This document shows, piece after piece, positions 1 through 6,781 of a DNA stretch of 10,638 bases (positions are counted from its first letter, which is position 1; each line of letters starts with the position of its first letter). Location of the stretch: positions 1 to 10,638 of the forward strand of contig DATLBY010000198.1 of assembly GCA_035526665.1 (NCBI GenBank), written 5' to 3'. Both the position numbers and the translations under genes were made by a program. Under the pieces are notes generated by a model. That model searched no databases. It saw only the letters and a program-made list of their open reading frames with translations, and was not told the DNA's origin. The stretch comes from DATLBY01 sp035526665. GTDB taxonomy: Bacteria > Acidobacteriota > Terriglobia > Bryobacterales > Bryobacteraceae.

Positions 1-2
1 GC

Positions 3-62
3 GAGACCTTCGTCCGGTTTGTGAACCCGGTGCGAGACCAAGGGCGCGGCTGCACTAACTAG
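3..62 (+). CDS. possible C-terminal end of a gene entering from the left
   Basis: Reading from base 3 there are 19 sense codons followed by a TAG stop at 60-62. Most codons (about 15 of 19) end in G or C, as the real genes here do, and the peptide ends in GRGCTN. The gene would converge on the dehydratase with a 16-bp gap. The fragment is too short to recognise a family. Another plus frame is also open from base 2 to a stop at 56-58, so the frame choice rests only on codon composition. It could equally be non-coding sequence. Confidence 0.3.
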   Translation, partial: ETFVRFVNPVRDQGRGCTN

Positions 63-78
63 CTTTTCGTTCCTTGTG

Positions 79-1797
79 TCAATTTGTGCCGGGCGGTTTT
101 TCGACAGCCCTTAGGAAATCGAAATCGCAGCCCTCGTTGGCTTGCGTTACATGATCCAGAAACAGCTTGCCATAGCCACGGTCGTAATGAGGAGCCGGCG
201 GGCGGAATAGCGCACTGCGGCGCTGAAACTCATCTGCATTAATAATCAGGTCGAGGCGGCGGGCGGCGACGTCGAGAACCACTTCATCTCCAGTCTGGAC
301 AATCCCGAGCGGCCCTCCGACGGCTGATTCGGGAGCAACGTGCAGAACCACGGTCCCAAAACTGGTGCCACTCATCCGCGCGTCGGAAATGCGCACAATG
401 TCTTTCACGCCCTGCTTCAGCAGCACGCGCGGCATCGGGATCCAGCCCCATTCGGGAAATCCGGGACCTCCTTTCGGACCTCCGTTTTTCATTACCAACA
501 CGGTGTTCCGGTCAATCGGCAGGTAGTCCTTGTCGATCTCGGCCTCCATGTGTTCGTGATTCTCAAAGACGTAGGCCTTGCCACGATGCTGCATCAGTTC
601 CGGGGAGGCTGCAGTCTGTTTAATCACGGCGCCGTCGGGACAGATATTGCCGCGAAGTACGGCGATTCCGCCTTCCTGATTCAGGGCCTGGGATACCGGC
701 CGGATGACATCGGCGTTATAGCAGGGCGCGCCCTCCAAGTTTGCGCCCAGAGTTTTTCCGTTGGCGGTGATGCAGCCGGTGTGCAGTAATGGCAAAACCT
801 CCTTCAGCAGAGCAGGAAGTCCGCCGGCATGGAAGAAATCCTCCATCAGGTAGGTTCCTGAGGGCTTGATGTTGGCCAAGTACGGAGTTCGGCGGGAGAT
901 GCGCTCAAACTCATCCAAAGGAAGGTCCAGGCCGAGACGGCCGGCGATGGCGACCAGGTGCACCACCGCGTTTGTAGACCCTCCCAAGGCCATGCAGGCC
1001 GTGATGGCGTTCGCTATGGATTCACGGGTCATTATGCGGGAGGGACGTAAATCCTCCCAGACCATGTCCACGATGCGCTTGCCGCTCTCCTGCGCGATGG
1101 CCTTGCGCCGCGAATCGACCGCCGGAATCGAGGCGCAGCCCGGCAGGGTCATGCCGAGGGCTTCGGCGATATTGGTCATCGTAGAGGCGGTACCCATCAC
1201 GGTGCAATGGCCGGTGCTTCGCACCATGCACACTTCCAGCTCACACAATTGTTCATCCGTCATCTGTCCGGCGCGGTACTGGTCAAACAATTTCCGCCCA
1301 TCGGTGCCGGAGGCGATGCGATGCTCATGAAACTGACCTGCCACCATCGGCCCGCCCGGCACCATGATGGCTGGAATATCGGCGCTGGCAGCGCCCATCA
1401 ACTGCGCGGGAGTGGTCTTGTCACAGCCGCACAGGAGGACGACGCCATCGAGCGGATTGGCGCGAATGCACTCTTCCACATCCATCGCCATCAGGTTGCG
1501 GAAGAGCATGGCGGTGGGACGCATGTACGTCTCGCCCAAGGAAATGGTGGGAAATTCCAGCGGAACGCCGCCCGCCTCCCATACGCCGCGCTTGACTGCC
1601 TCAGCCAGATCGCGCAGATGGAGATTGCAACTGTTCAGCTCGCTCCAGGAGTTACATATGCCGATGACGGGGCGTCCGTTGAACAGGTCTCCGGACAAGC
1701 CTTCCGAGCGAACGTAGGCACGGCGGGCGAAATTGTAGTAGTCAGGTCCGTGGAACCATTGCCGGCTCCGCAGCTCCCGGCTTTTGTCATGAGGCAT
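79..1797 (-). CDS. IlvD/Edd family dehydratase, probably a sugar-acid (L-arabinonate/D-xylonate type) dehydratase
   Basis: Cytoplasmic Fe-S dehydratase of 572 aa, full length for the family, which removes water from a 2,3-dihydroxy acid to give a 2-keto acid. Visible signatures: three cysteines placed as [2Fe-2S] ligands (C57 in NSCNLHLR, C125 in LLCGCDKTTP, C198 in STGHCTVMGTAS); E89, D126 and K127 placed as the Mg site, the lysine being carbamylated in relatives; GGSTNAVVHL at 272-281; and the catalytic serine S476 in DARMSGT. The wording of these motifs (ETYMRPTAM, CGCDKTTPAQLMGAAS, ISDARMSGTSFGTVVLH) is closer to pentonate dehydratases than to branched-chain IlvD, so sugar-acid oxidation is preferred. 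The exact substrate cannot be read from sequence. No sugar-pathway partner is next to it inside the window. The ATG at 1797 has no Shine-Dalgarno; a TATAAT box 6 bases upstream would give an almost leaderless mRNA. Confidence 0.9.
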   Translation of the reverse strand: MPHDKSRELRSRQWFHGPDYYNFARRAYVRSEGLSGDLFNGRPVIGICNSWSELNSCNLHLRDLAEAVKRGVWEAGGVPLEFPTISLGETYMRPTAMLFRNLMAMDVEECIRANPLDGVVLLCGCDKTTPAQLMGAASADIPAIMVPGGPMVAGQFHEHRIASGTDGRKLFDQYRAGQMTDEQLCELEVCMVRSTGHCTVMGTASTMTNIAEALGMTLPGCASIPAVDSRRKAIAQESGKRIVDMVWEDLRPSRIMTRESIANAITACMALGGSTNAVVHLVAIAGRLGLDLPLDEFERISRRTPYLANIKPSGTYLMEDFFHAGGLPALLKEVLPLLHTGCITANGKTLGANLEGAPCYNADVIRPVSQALNQEGGIAVLRGNICPDGAVIKQTAASPELMQHRGKAYVFENHEHMEAEIDKDYLPIDRNTVLVMKNGGPKGGPGFPEWGWIPMPRVLLKQGVKDIVRISDARMSGTSFGTVVLHVAPESAVGGPLGIVQTGDEVVLDVAARRLDLIINADEFQRRSALFRPPAPHYDRGYGKLFLDHVTQANEGCDFDFLRAVEKPPGTN

Positions 1798-1801
1798 CCA
1801 G

Positions 1802-1810
1802 CTATTATAG
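1802..1810. promoter_or_regulatory. palindromic -10 region shared by two divergent genes
   Basis: The bases CTATTATAG form a perfect 9-bp palindrome in the 19-bp gap between the dehydratase ATG (1797, minus) and the propeller TTG (1817, plus). On the minus strand it contains a perfect TATAAT (1804-1809), with only a poor -35. On the plus strand it offers TATAGG (1806-1811) 16 bp behind TTGTCA (1784-1789, five of six matches to the -35 consensus), or TATTAT at a too-short 13-bp spacing. Both promoters would start transcription at or near the start codons. This is a reading of consensus boxes only. Confidence 0.35.
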
Positions 1811-1816
1811 GAACAC

Positions 1817-3166
1817 TTGAGATTTCAGACACTTTTTGCTCTACTGCTTAGCACCGCATTCTCCGTGAGCCCTGGATTTGCCCAGGACTGGCCGATGTTT
1901 GCCCGCAATCCCGAGCACACCAGTTTTCTGCCGGGCTCGCTGGCGTTCACTCCGCCAAAGATGAGCGCACTGCAACCCGGCTGGAAAATAGCGCTGAAGA
2001 CGACTCTATCGGCGGCGCCCATCGTATCTGAAGGCGTGCTCTATGAAGGGGGTTGGAACGGGCAGTTCCATGCCATCCGCGTTAGTGACGGCGAGGTGTT
2101 ATGGCAGCAATTCGTGGGAAAAGCTCCGGTGCCGGAGAATCCCTCCTGCTTCCCTGCTATCGGTGTCGCCTCACAGGCCGTTATCTGGGGCGACCTGGTC
2201 TATGTGGGCGGAGGAGACGCGGCAGTTTATGCTCTCAATAAGTACACTGGCGAGATAGCTTGGCGGACGCCGCTCGCCGACCCCGCGACGGGAGCGTATC
2301 TTTGGTCGTCCATCACGTTGTTTAAAAACGGACTCTATGTGGGTGTCTCCTCGCTGGGGGATTGTCCGCTTGCCCGCGGCTCGTTAGTGCGAATCGACTT
2401 GGACCACCCCGGCGAGCCCCTGGTGCGATACCTGATGCCGGAAGATGAGGTGGGAGCAGGCGTGTGGGGCACGCCCGCGATCGATGAGGCCACGAACACG
2501 GTTGTGATCACCACCGGCACCGGCGAGCAAGACGTAGAGCGCGGCATATGGGGCGGCACGCTGATGACACTGGATGCCACGACTCTGGAAATTAGGGACC
2601 ACTATTTCCTGCCGAGTAATTCGCTGGAAGACGATATCGAGTGGGGGTCGTCGCCGACGCTTTTCCAGGCGAGCGATGGTACTCGCATGGTCGCCGCCAC
2701 GGGAAAGGATGGAGTGCTCTACGCGCTTCGGCTGGCGGACCTGTCGCTGGTGTGGGAGGCGAAAATCGCCGTCTCCTGTGTCTGTCCGGAGTGCGGGTGC
2801 GGGTCGCTCTCGACTCCCGCGTACGACGGCAAACTACTGTATGTCGGAGCGGGTGTCAGCGATCCTGAAAGCTTCGAGGAGGGTACCGTCTATGCAATCG
2901 ACCCGGATAACGGCGACGCTATCTGGAGGAGACCGACCACCGGAGTCATGATTGCGCCCGTTACCGTGGCCGCCGACATGGTGTTTGCGGCGGGAACCCA
3001 CGGCCTTGAGGTTTACAGCGCCGGCGATGGAAGTCCCTTGTGGAATGACGGTATGGCGGGACCGATATACAGCCAGGCGGTCGTCACTCCCGACACGATT
3101 TATTGCACGTATGTTAGTGGCAATGTTGTGGCCTGGCGCCTGGGGGAGATCGCTAAACAGGAGTAA
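1817..3166 (+). CDS. exported PQQ-type beta-propeller protein with a CxCxxCxC cluster
   Basis: 449 aa with a signal peptide (arginine at 2, hydrophobic core about 5-17, probable cleavage after GFA at 22), so it should act in the periplasm or outside. The rest is a propeller of the quinoprotein/PQQ repeat class. Repeated blade endings carry a tryptophan after an acidic turn: DGEVLW (91-96), TGEIAW (144-149), DLSLVW (308-313), NGDAIW (365-370) and DGSPLW (404-409), with YVGGGDAAVYAL and KDGVLYAL strands. I cannot tell whether PQQ is bound or whether it is an enzyme or a scaffold. Odd feature: C321, C323, C326 and C328 (CVCPECGC) in one loop; it is not a CXXCH heme site. The TTG start is chosen because the next in-frame start (GTG at 1865) would remove the signal peptide. 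AGGA at 1809-1812 sits close to the start and is a weak ribosome site. Confidence 0.85.
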   Translation: MRFQTLFALLLSTAFSVSPGFAQDWPMFARNPEHTSFLPGSLAFTPPKMSALQPGWKIALKTTLSAAPIVSEGVLYEGGWNGQFHAIRVSDGEVLWQQFVGKAPVPENPSCFPAIGVASQAVIWGDLVYVGGGDAAVYALNKYTGEIAWRTPLADPATGAYLWSSITLFKNGLYVGVSSLGDCPLARGSLVRIDLDHPGEPLVRYLMPEDEVGAGVWGTPAIDEATNTVVITTGTGEQDVERGIWGGTLMTLDATTLEIRDHYFLPSNSLEDDIEWGSSPTLFQASDGTRMVAATGKDGVLYALRLADLSLVWEAKIAVSCVCPECGCGSLSTPAYDGKLLYVGAGVSDPESFEEGTVYAIDPDNGDAIWRRPTTGVMIAPVTVAADMVFAAGTHGLEVYSAGDGSPLWNDGMAGPIYSQAVVTPDTIYCTYVSGNVVAWRLGEIAKQE

Positions 3167-3176
3167 GCAGGCGGAC

Positions 3177-3194
3177 TTCGCATCCCCGTGCGGA
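3177..3194. terminator. weak hairpin between convergent genes
   Basis: In the 32-bp gap between the propeller stop (3166) and the ymdB stop (3199), TTCGCA (3177-3182) can pair with TGCGGA (3189-3194) around a 6-base loop, with one G-T wobble on the plus strand. The stem is short and no run of T follows on either strand, so intrinsic termination is doubtful. Confidence 0.2.
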
Positions 3195-3198
3195 TCAA

Positions 3199-3978
3199 TT
3201 ACGCTTGTAAGGTGTAGCGTTTGATTGCGGCCGCCTTGCCGGTGGCCGGATCCACGTCCAGAATAACCGCGTGGAGCTCGACGCCGCCGCGGGCTGCTTC
3301 CATCCGGGCGGGAGTGGACGTCAGGAACCGGCGGAGGATGATCTCTTTGTCCACGCCTATCACCGAGTTATACGGCCCGGTCATCCCACAATCGGTCTGG
3401 TAAGCGGTACCGCCCTGCAGGATTCTCGTGTCCGCGGTGGGAACGTGCGTGTGAGTGCCCACCATCGCGGAGACTCTGCCGTCCAGATGCCAGCCCATGG
3501 CCACCTTTTCGCTGGTGAGCTCCGCGTGAAAATCCACAAAGCGAACCAGCACACCCGCGGGCAGCGAATTTAAGATCTCATCTGCTTTGTGGAATGGACA
3601 ATCGGTGGAGGGCATGTGTGCCCTGCCCTGCAGGTTGATGATGGCGCATTCCACTCCGTTCTTGGCTTTTACGATAATCCAGCCGCGGCCGGGGAGCTCT
3701 TGTACATAGTTCGCCGGACGCAGCAAGCGCGGCTGCTTGGGGAGATACTCGAGAATCTCCCGCTTGTCCCATATATGGTTGCCCGAGGTGAGAACATCCA
3801 GCCCGAGCTTCAGGAGCTCTTCGGCGATCAGGGGCGTGATGCCGAACCCGCCCGCCGCGTTCTCGGCGTTGGCGATCGCCAGATCGATGTGCTCGGTCGA
3901 GAGGATGTAGTGCAGCTTGTCAGCGACGATACCGCGGCCAGCGGAGGCGAATATATCGCCGATAAACAGAATTCTCAT
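3199..3978 (-). CDS. ymdB: YmdB-family metallophosphoesterase (2',3'-cyclic nucleotide phosphodiesterase)
   Basis: 259 aa, normal length for this family, with the complete set of metal-binding motifs: D8 in FIGDIF, E39-N40 in NAEN, N67-H68 in SGNHIWD, H151 in FHAELTSEK, and H176 and H178 in GTHTHVPT. Relatives bind two metal ions and hydrolyse cyclic nucleotides in the cytoplasm; Bacillus YmdB affects biofilm and other multicellular behaviour. In many bacteria the gene follows rny (RNase Y). Here the upstream neighbour on the same strand is a metal transporter 260 bp away, so it is probably transcribed alone. The ATG at 3978 is preceded on the coding strand by a pyrimidine-rich stretch with no Shine-Dalgarno, but the N-terminus MRILFIGD matches the family start, so the start is secure. 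Confidence 0.9.
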   Translation of the reverse strand: MRILFIGDIFASAGRGIVADKLHYILSTEHIDLAIANAENAAGGFGITPLIAEELLKLGLDVLTSGNHIWDKREILEYLPKQPRLLRPANYVQELPGRGWIIVKAKNGVECAIINLQGRAHMPSTDCPFHKADEILNSLPAGVLVRFVDFHAELTSEKVAMGWHLDGRVSAMVGTHTHVPTADTRILQGGTAYQTDCGMTGPYNSVIGVDKEIILRRFLTSTPARMEAARGGVELHAVILDVDPATGKAAAIKRYTLQA

Positions 3979-4238
3979 GGGGAAAGGAGATGGGAGCGTA
4001 CCACTCGGACGTTATCAGCCTCCGTCATTGACCCTGGTATTTACAGGGGCGGAGTCCTCCGCGCGTCTTTAGGCTTCTCCGATGCGTTTCCGCCGGAGCC
4101 TGCACACCAACGCTAAAAAATGCGAGCCGGACCCCATGACATTGACTGTTGGATCAATTTTAGGAGGCCATTCACGTGCTTTGCAGACACGCTCCACCTG
4201 AATGATATCAGCAAAGCCTCCGAGGTTCGCGAGGAGCC
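3979..4238. other. 260-bp spacer upstream of ymdB; no gene seen
   Basis: Both flanking genes are on the minus strand, so this must hold the end of the transporter transcript and probably the ymdB promoter. I see no convincing -35/-10 pair and no plausible small ORF. It holds an imperfect inverted repeat at 4071-4101 (AGG and CTCCG against CGGAG and CCT, 3-base bulge, 12-base loop), a perfect 6-bp stem GCGGAG/CTCCGC at 4049-4062, CCCTG/CAGGG at 4032-4048, and an A6 run at 4115-4120. The inverted repeats could be transcribed as a structured ymdB leader. No terminator with a T tract follows the transporter stop. Confidence 0.4.
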
Positions 4239-4952
4239 TCAAGAGATGGCTTTCGCGATGGTGAAGGCGGCCGCGGCCGCGAGCCCGCCGATCAGGACAG
4301 TCTGCACTGCGCTCCGGGCGGCGGGAGTTCCGGTGGCGCGCCCTTTCAAATATCCAAACGCCACAAGGGCAGCCAATGTAAGGGCTACTGACACGAGCAG
4401 GGCCCTGGACGGAACGGGCACAAAAAAATAAGGGGAGAGAGGAATCAAACCGCCGGCGATGTAGGCGGAGGCGATGGTGGACGCACTGCGAAGCGCGCGT
4501 TTGGGATGAGGCTCCTCGAGTCCCAGCTCGAAGCGCATCATAAAATCCACCCATTCGACCGGCCGCTGGCTCAAGGCTTCCACCACAGTAGCCGTCTCCG
4601 CCCGATTCAGGCCGTACGATTCGAAAATCCTGGATACTTCCGCCTTCTCTTCTTCGGGCAGTGCAACAATCTCTTCCTCCTCCCGAAGCCGTTCACTGGC
4701 ATAATGCTCGGCATCGCTGCGGGCCGCCAGGTAACCGCCCAGACCCATGGCGATGGACCCGGCGGCAATCTCCGCCAGGCCGGCCGTGATGACAACGTGG
4801 GTAGACGCCACCGCTCCGGAAAGCCCGGCGGCGAGCGCAAACGGTACAGTCAGGCCGTCGGACATGCCGATGACGACGTCCCGTACCATGGCGCCTGAAG
4901 TAAAATGTTCCTCCGCATGGCGGATCATACGCATGATGTCAGTGTCGCCCAT
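4239..4952 (-). CDS. VIT1/CCC1-family iron/manganese transporter
   Basis: 237 aa membrane protein. Hydrophobic segments at about 25-50 (RDVVIGMSDGLTVPFALAAG, typical family start), 54-77 (AEIAAGSIAMGLGGYLAA), 156-177, 183-203 and 215-235 give the five-helix VIT fold. Between helices 2 and 3 lies a long cytoplasmic, glutamate-rich region: REEEEI (90-95), E100-E102, E105, then M138-M139 and FELGLEEP (141-148). Acidic and paired-methionine residues in this place form the metal-binding domain in characterised VIT1. Relatives move Fe2+ or Mn2+ out of the cytoplasm in exchange for protons. The N-terminus lacks a rubrerythrin-like domain. It starts 23 bp after the stop of the kinase-fold gene, so co-transcription with tsaC is likely. 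No Shine-Dalgarno is visible; ATGs at codons 7 and 9 are alternatives. Confidence 0.88.
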   Translation of the reverse strand: MGDTDIMRMIRHAEEHFTSGAMVRDVVIGMSDGLTVPFALAAGLSGAVASTHVVITAGLAEIAAGSIAMGLGGYLAARSDAEHYASERLREEEEIVALPEEEKAEVSRIFESYGLNRAETATVVEALSQRPVEWVDFMMRFELGLEEPHPKRALRSASTIASAYIAGGLIPLSPYFFVPVPSRALLVSVALTLAALVAFGYLKGRATGTPAARSAVQTVLIGGLAAAAAFTIAKAIS

Positions 4953-4975
4953 GGCGGCGACGCTGCGAAAATGCG

Positions 4976-5917
4976 CTATGGACCAGACCAGTGACGCTGT
5001 ACGACGGTCTCATTGACGACCGCTTTCCAACGCGCATCGAAGCGGCCTGCGATCTCGGGATACGGCGCCAGGATAGCTCCAAGGCCCAGTTGCACATGAG
5101 GCTGAGCAATCTCCTCCTCGAAATTGAGGCGCTCTTTCACGTCGGTCCAACGATTGGTCAATCCACCGGCGTCCAGCAGAACGATACGATCGCCGGTCAC
5201 ACCAAAGTTTTTCAGATGCGCATCCACGGAAAAAAGCCCCCGGCGCCAACCGGACTGCCGGAGCTCCAGAAACCGGTCCAGCCATTCCTCAATCTTTTCC
5301 GTCAGCCCGGCGGCGGCCAGATCCGCCAGGCGCTGGTGCAGAGTATCCTCGACGCGCTCATCGGCCTCACAAACCACCAGCCAACCGGGCCACCCTCCTA
5401 CGCTTACCCGAGTGGGCGGAAAAACAACCTGTTCGGGCACCAGCGATGTTCCCGCAAGGTGGGCTTTTGCCAGGCGAGCGCCCCGTAAGTTCCGCCGGTG
5501 ATATAGTTTCCAGGCTGTGCGGACATGCGTGGTGAACCACAGACTTCGGGGGATGATCAACATGACGGCTTGCATCAACACGCGCAAAAGCCGAATTTTC
5601 CGGGAGGGACCTTCGAGGAGTCCGCCGCCAAATCCGGCGGGCAGGATGCGCGAGAGCTTGCGTAGCATCCGCCAGAGCATGATCAACGCGACCACCTCGG
5701 AGGGGGAACGCTCGCGTTTCACCACCCAATGAGGGGAAGCGTAAACGACGCGGCCAATGCCTTCTCCAATGCGTTGCAGTTTTTGGCTGGTGAGTTCCTC
5801 AGGCGCTTCCGGAAGCACCGCCGGCGATTCCGGGACGTACATTGCGGGTAAATGCGCCATGGACTGCCCGTTTCCACAATAGCTCTTTTGGGGGAATCGG
5901 GAAACAGGCCGGACCAC
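4976..5917 (-). CDS. uncharacterised protein with protein-kinase-like fold motifs
   Basis: 313 aa, no signal peptide. I do not recognise a named family, but kinase landmarks appear in order: a glycine-loop-like GEGIGRVVY (51-59), WVVKRE with K67 in the ATP-lysine position, E74 (SPSEVVALI) in the helix-C glutamate position, a catalytic-loop-like SVDAHLKNFG (230-239, D232 and N237), and LLDAGG (247-252, D249) in the metal-binding DFG position. The spacing resembles small bacterial kinase-fold families (lipopolysaccharide kinase, InaA, YrbL types) rather than Ser/Thr kinases. A basic, hydrophobic stretch at 105-127 could touch membrane. The GTG start at 5917 overlaps the tsaC stop by one base (TAGTG) and has GAAAGG 6 bases upstream, the clearest ribosome site in the window. 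The first 19 residues look unconserved, so ATG at 5860 or 5842 is possible. Function and substrate are unknown. Confidence 0.75.
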   Translation of the reverse strand: MVRPVSRFPQKSYCGNGQSMAHLPAMYVPESPAVLPEAPEELTSQKLQRIGEGIGRVVYASPHWVVKRERSPSEVVALIMLWRMLRKLSRILPAGFGGGLLEGPSRKIRLLRVLMQAVMLIIPRSLWFTTHVRTAWKLYHRRNLRGARLAKAHLAGTSLVPEQVVFPPTRVSVGGWPGWLVVCEADERVEDTLHQRLADLAAAGLTEKIEEWLDRFLELRQSGWRRGLFSVDAHLKNFGVTGDRIVLLDAGGLTNRWTDVKERLNFEEEIAQPHVQLGLGAILAPYPEIAGRFDARWKAVVNETVVQRHWSGP

Positions 5918-6555
5918 TACCGGCCTTTCAAGCAGTCGCCGATCTGTTTTTCAGTGATGGCGCCTTCTTTAATTACGCGCCAGTAGGGCTCGGTGATATC
6001 TACGGTGGTGCTGCCGGCCCCCGCGGATACGCCTCCGTCGAGAACCAGGTCGACGCCTCCGTCCATCATGGCGAAGACCTCGATACCGCTTCTGCCGGTC
6101 GGCTTGCCCGAAAGGTTGGCGCTAGTGGCAATTAGAGGCTGTCCGATCTTCTCAAGCAGTGCACTGGCGACCTTAGATTTGGACTGGCGCATCGCTAGGC
6201 GTCCGGTGTTGCCGGTGACCTTCAGCGGCACTTTAGACGCAGCGGGAACAATCAGCGTCAATGGGCCGGGCCAAAAATGCCGTGCCAGCAGATAGAAGCG
6301 GGACGTGAGGTCCTTACTCAGGTCCTCTGCCATGATCACGTCAGCGACCAAGAGGGGCAACGATCGCTGGGTCTCCCTTCCTTTGGCGCGAAACACTCTA
6401 CCGACGGCGTGCAGGTTCAGGGGATCAGCAACCAGCGTATAAAGCGCATCGGTCGGGATGGCGACAAGGCCTCCATGAGTAATGACGGAAGCCGCGCGCT
6501 CTATGGCTTCGGCACTCGGGTGCTGGGAATCGATTTCTATCAGGTCTGTGGCCAC
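5917..6555 (-). CDS. tsaC: threonylcarbamoyl-AMP synthase TsaC (YrdC/Sua5 family)
   Basis: 212 aa, the short form without the extra Sua5 C-terminal domain. It makes L-threonylcarbamoyl-adenylate from threonine, bicarbonate and ATP, the first step of t6A37 tRNA modification, before TsaD/TsaB/TsaE act in the cytoplasm. Signatures: IPTDALYTL (33-41), the KGR motif at 58-60, SLPLLV (65-70), FWPGPLTLIV (94-103), ATSANLSGKPTG (143-154) and STTVDIT (182-188). The ATSAN motif separates it from the paralogue YciO. Small oddity: the usual PTDTVYGL reads PTDALYTL, a glycine-to-threonine change. Start is GTG at 6555; a TAA stop lies a few codons upstream in frame and no ATG follows soon, so the start is well limited. 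No Shine-Dalgarno. It heads a probable operon with the kinase-fold gene and the metal transporter. Confidence 0.92.
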   Translation of the reverse strand: MATDLIEIDSQHPSAEAIERAASVITHGGLVAIPTDALYTLVADPLNLHAVGRVFRAKGRETQRSLPLLVADVIMAEDLSKDLTSRFYLLARHFWPGPLTLIVPAASKVPLKVTGNTGRLAMRQSKSKVASALLEKIGQPLIATSANLSGKPTGRSGIEVFAMMDGGVDLVLDGGVSAGAGSTTVDITEPYWRVIKEGAITEKQIGDCLKGR

Positions 6556-6574
6556 TGGCGTTTCGGTTTACTGG

Positions 6575-6580
6575 ATTTTA
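6575..6580 (-). promoter_or_regulatory. candidate -10 box for tsaC
   Basis: On the minus strand TAAAAT (five of six matches to TATAAT) lies 19 bases before the tsaC GTG, giving a short untranslated leader. No good -35 is found at 16-18 bp spacing, so this is tentative. Confidence 0.25.
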
Positions 6581-6652
6581 CCGTGGATGGATAGCCGGGT
6601 ATTTGCGCGGCTTGTAAGTCCGTGAAAAATTGTACCGCAATTGCCCCTCAAC

Positions 6653-6683
6653 TTGAAGCCATGATACATTTCACACATATCTT
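6653..6683 (+). promoter_or_regulatory. candidate promoter for the subtilase gene
   Basis: TTGAAG (6653-6658) resembles a -35 box; an AT-rich stretch with CATATC (6676-6681, 17-bp spacing) or TATCTT (6678-6683, 19-bp spacing) could be the -10. Transcription would start near 6687-6690, leaving about 95 bases of leader before the ATG at 6782. The -10 match is weak (four of six at best). Confidence 0.25.
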
Positions 6684-6688
6684 AATTT

Positions 6689-6761
6689 TTGTTGGCCCAG
6701 GGTCGTAGTGTGACCTAAAGCGCTAGTAGTAAACCGCCGATTAAGGGTCGGGCGCTAACAA
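6689..6761 (+). promoter_or_regulatory. foldable leader upstream of the subtilase (possible cis-RNA)
   Basis: TTGTTGGC (6689-6696) can pair with GCTAACAA (6754-6761) as an 8-bp helix with one G-T wobble. Inside are a small hairpin GGGTC/GACCT (6700-6704 with 6712-6716) and a stem CCGCC/GGTCGG (6734-6738 with 6747-6751, one mismatch). A competing stem, AGCGC (6719-6723) with GCGCT (6752-6756), shares bases with the outer helix, so two folds exclude each other. AGGGTCG occurs twice (6699-6705, 6744-6750). It does not match the c-di-GMP (GEMM) riboswitch or another class I know. The fold was drawn by hand and may be chance. Confidence 0.3.
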
Positions 6762-6781
6762 CGCACGAGCTTTTAAATCTT

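Noticed and set aside
14..30. Hairpin downstream of the dehydratase as its terminator
   Set aside because: It has a mismatch and a 3-base loop, and no T tract follows on the minus strand; it also lies in a possible coding end of the neighbouring gene.
1207..1851. Long plus-strand reading frame (214 aa) opposite the dehydratase
   Set aside because: It is antisense to a clearly conserved dehydratase and overlaps the start of the propeller gene; its peptide shows no family motif. Other antisense frames at 340-789 and 866-1330 were dropped for the same reason.
4069..4554. Minus-strand frame of 161 aa between the transporter and ymdB
   Set aside because: It overlaps over 300 bases of the transporter in another frame, is rich in Arg/Ser/His as shadow frames of GC-rich genes are, and has no recognisable domain.
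6689..6781. A c-di-GMP (GEMM) riboswitch upstream of the secreted protease
   Set aside because: The conserved GEMM core sequences are absent; only generic stems are present.
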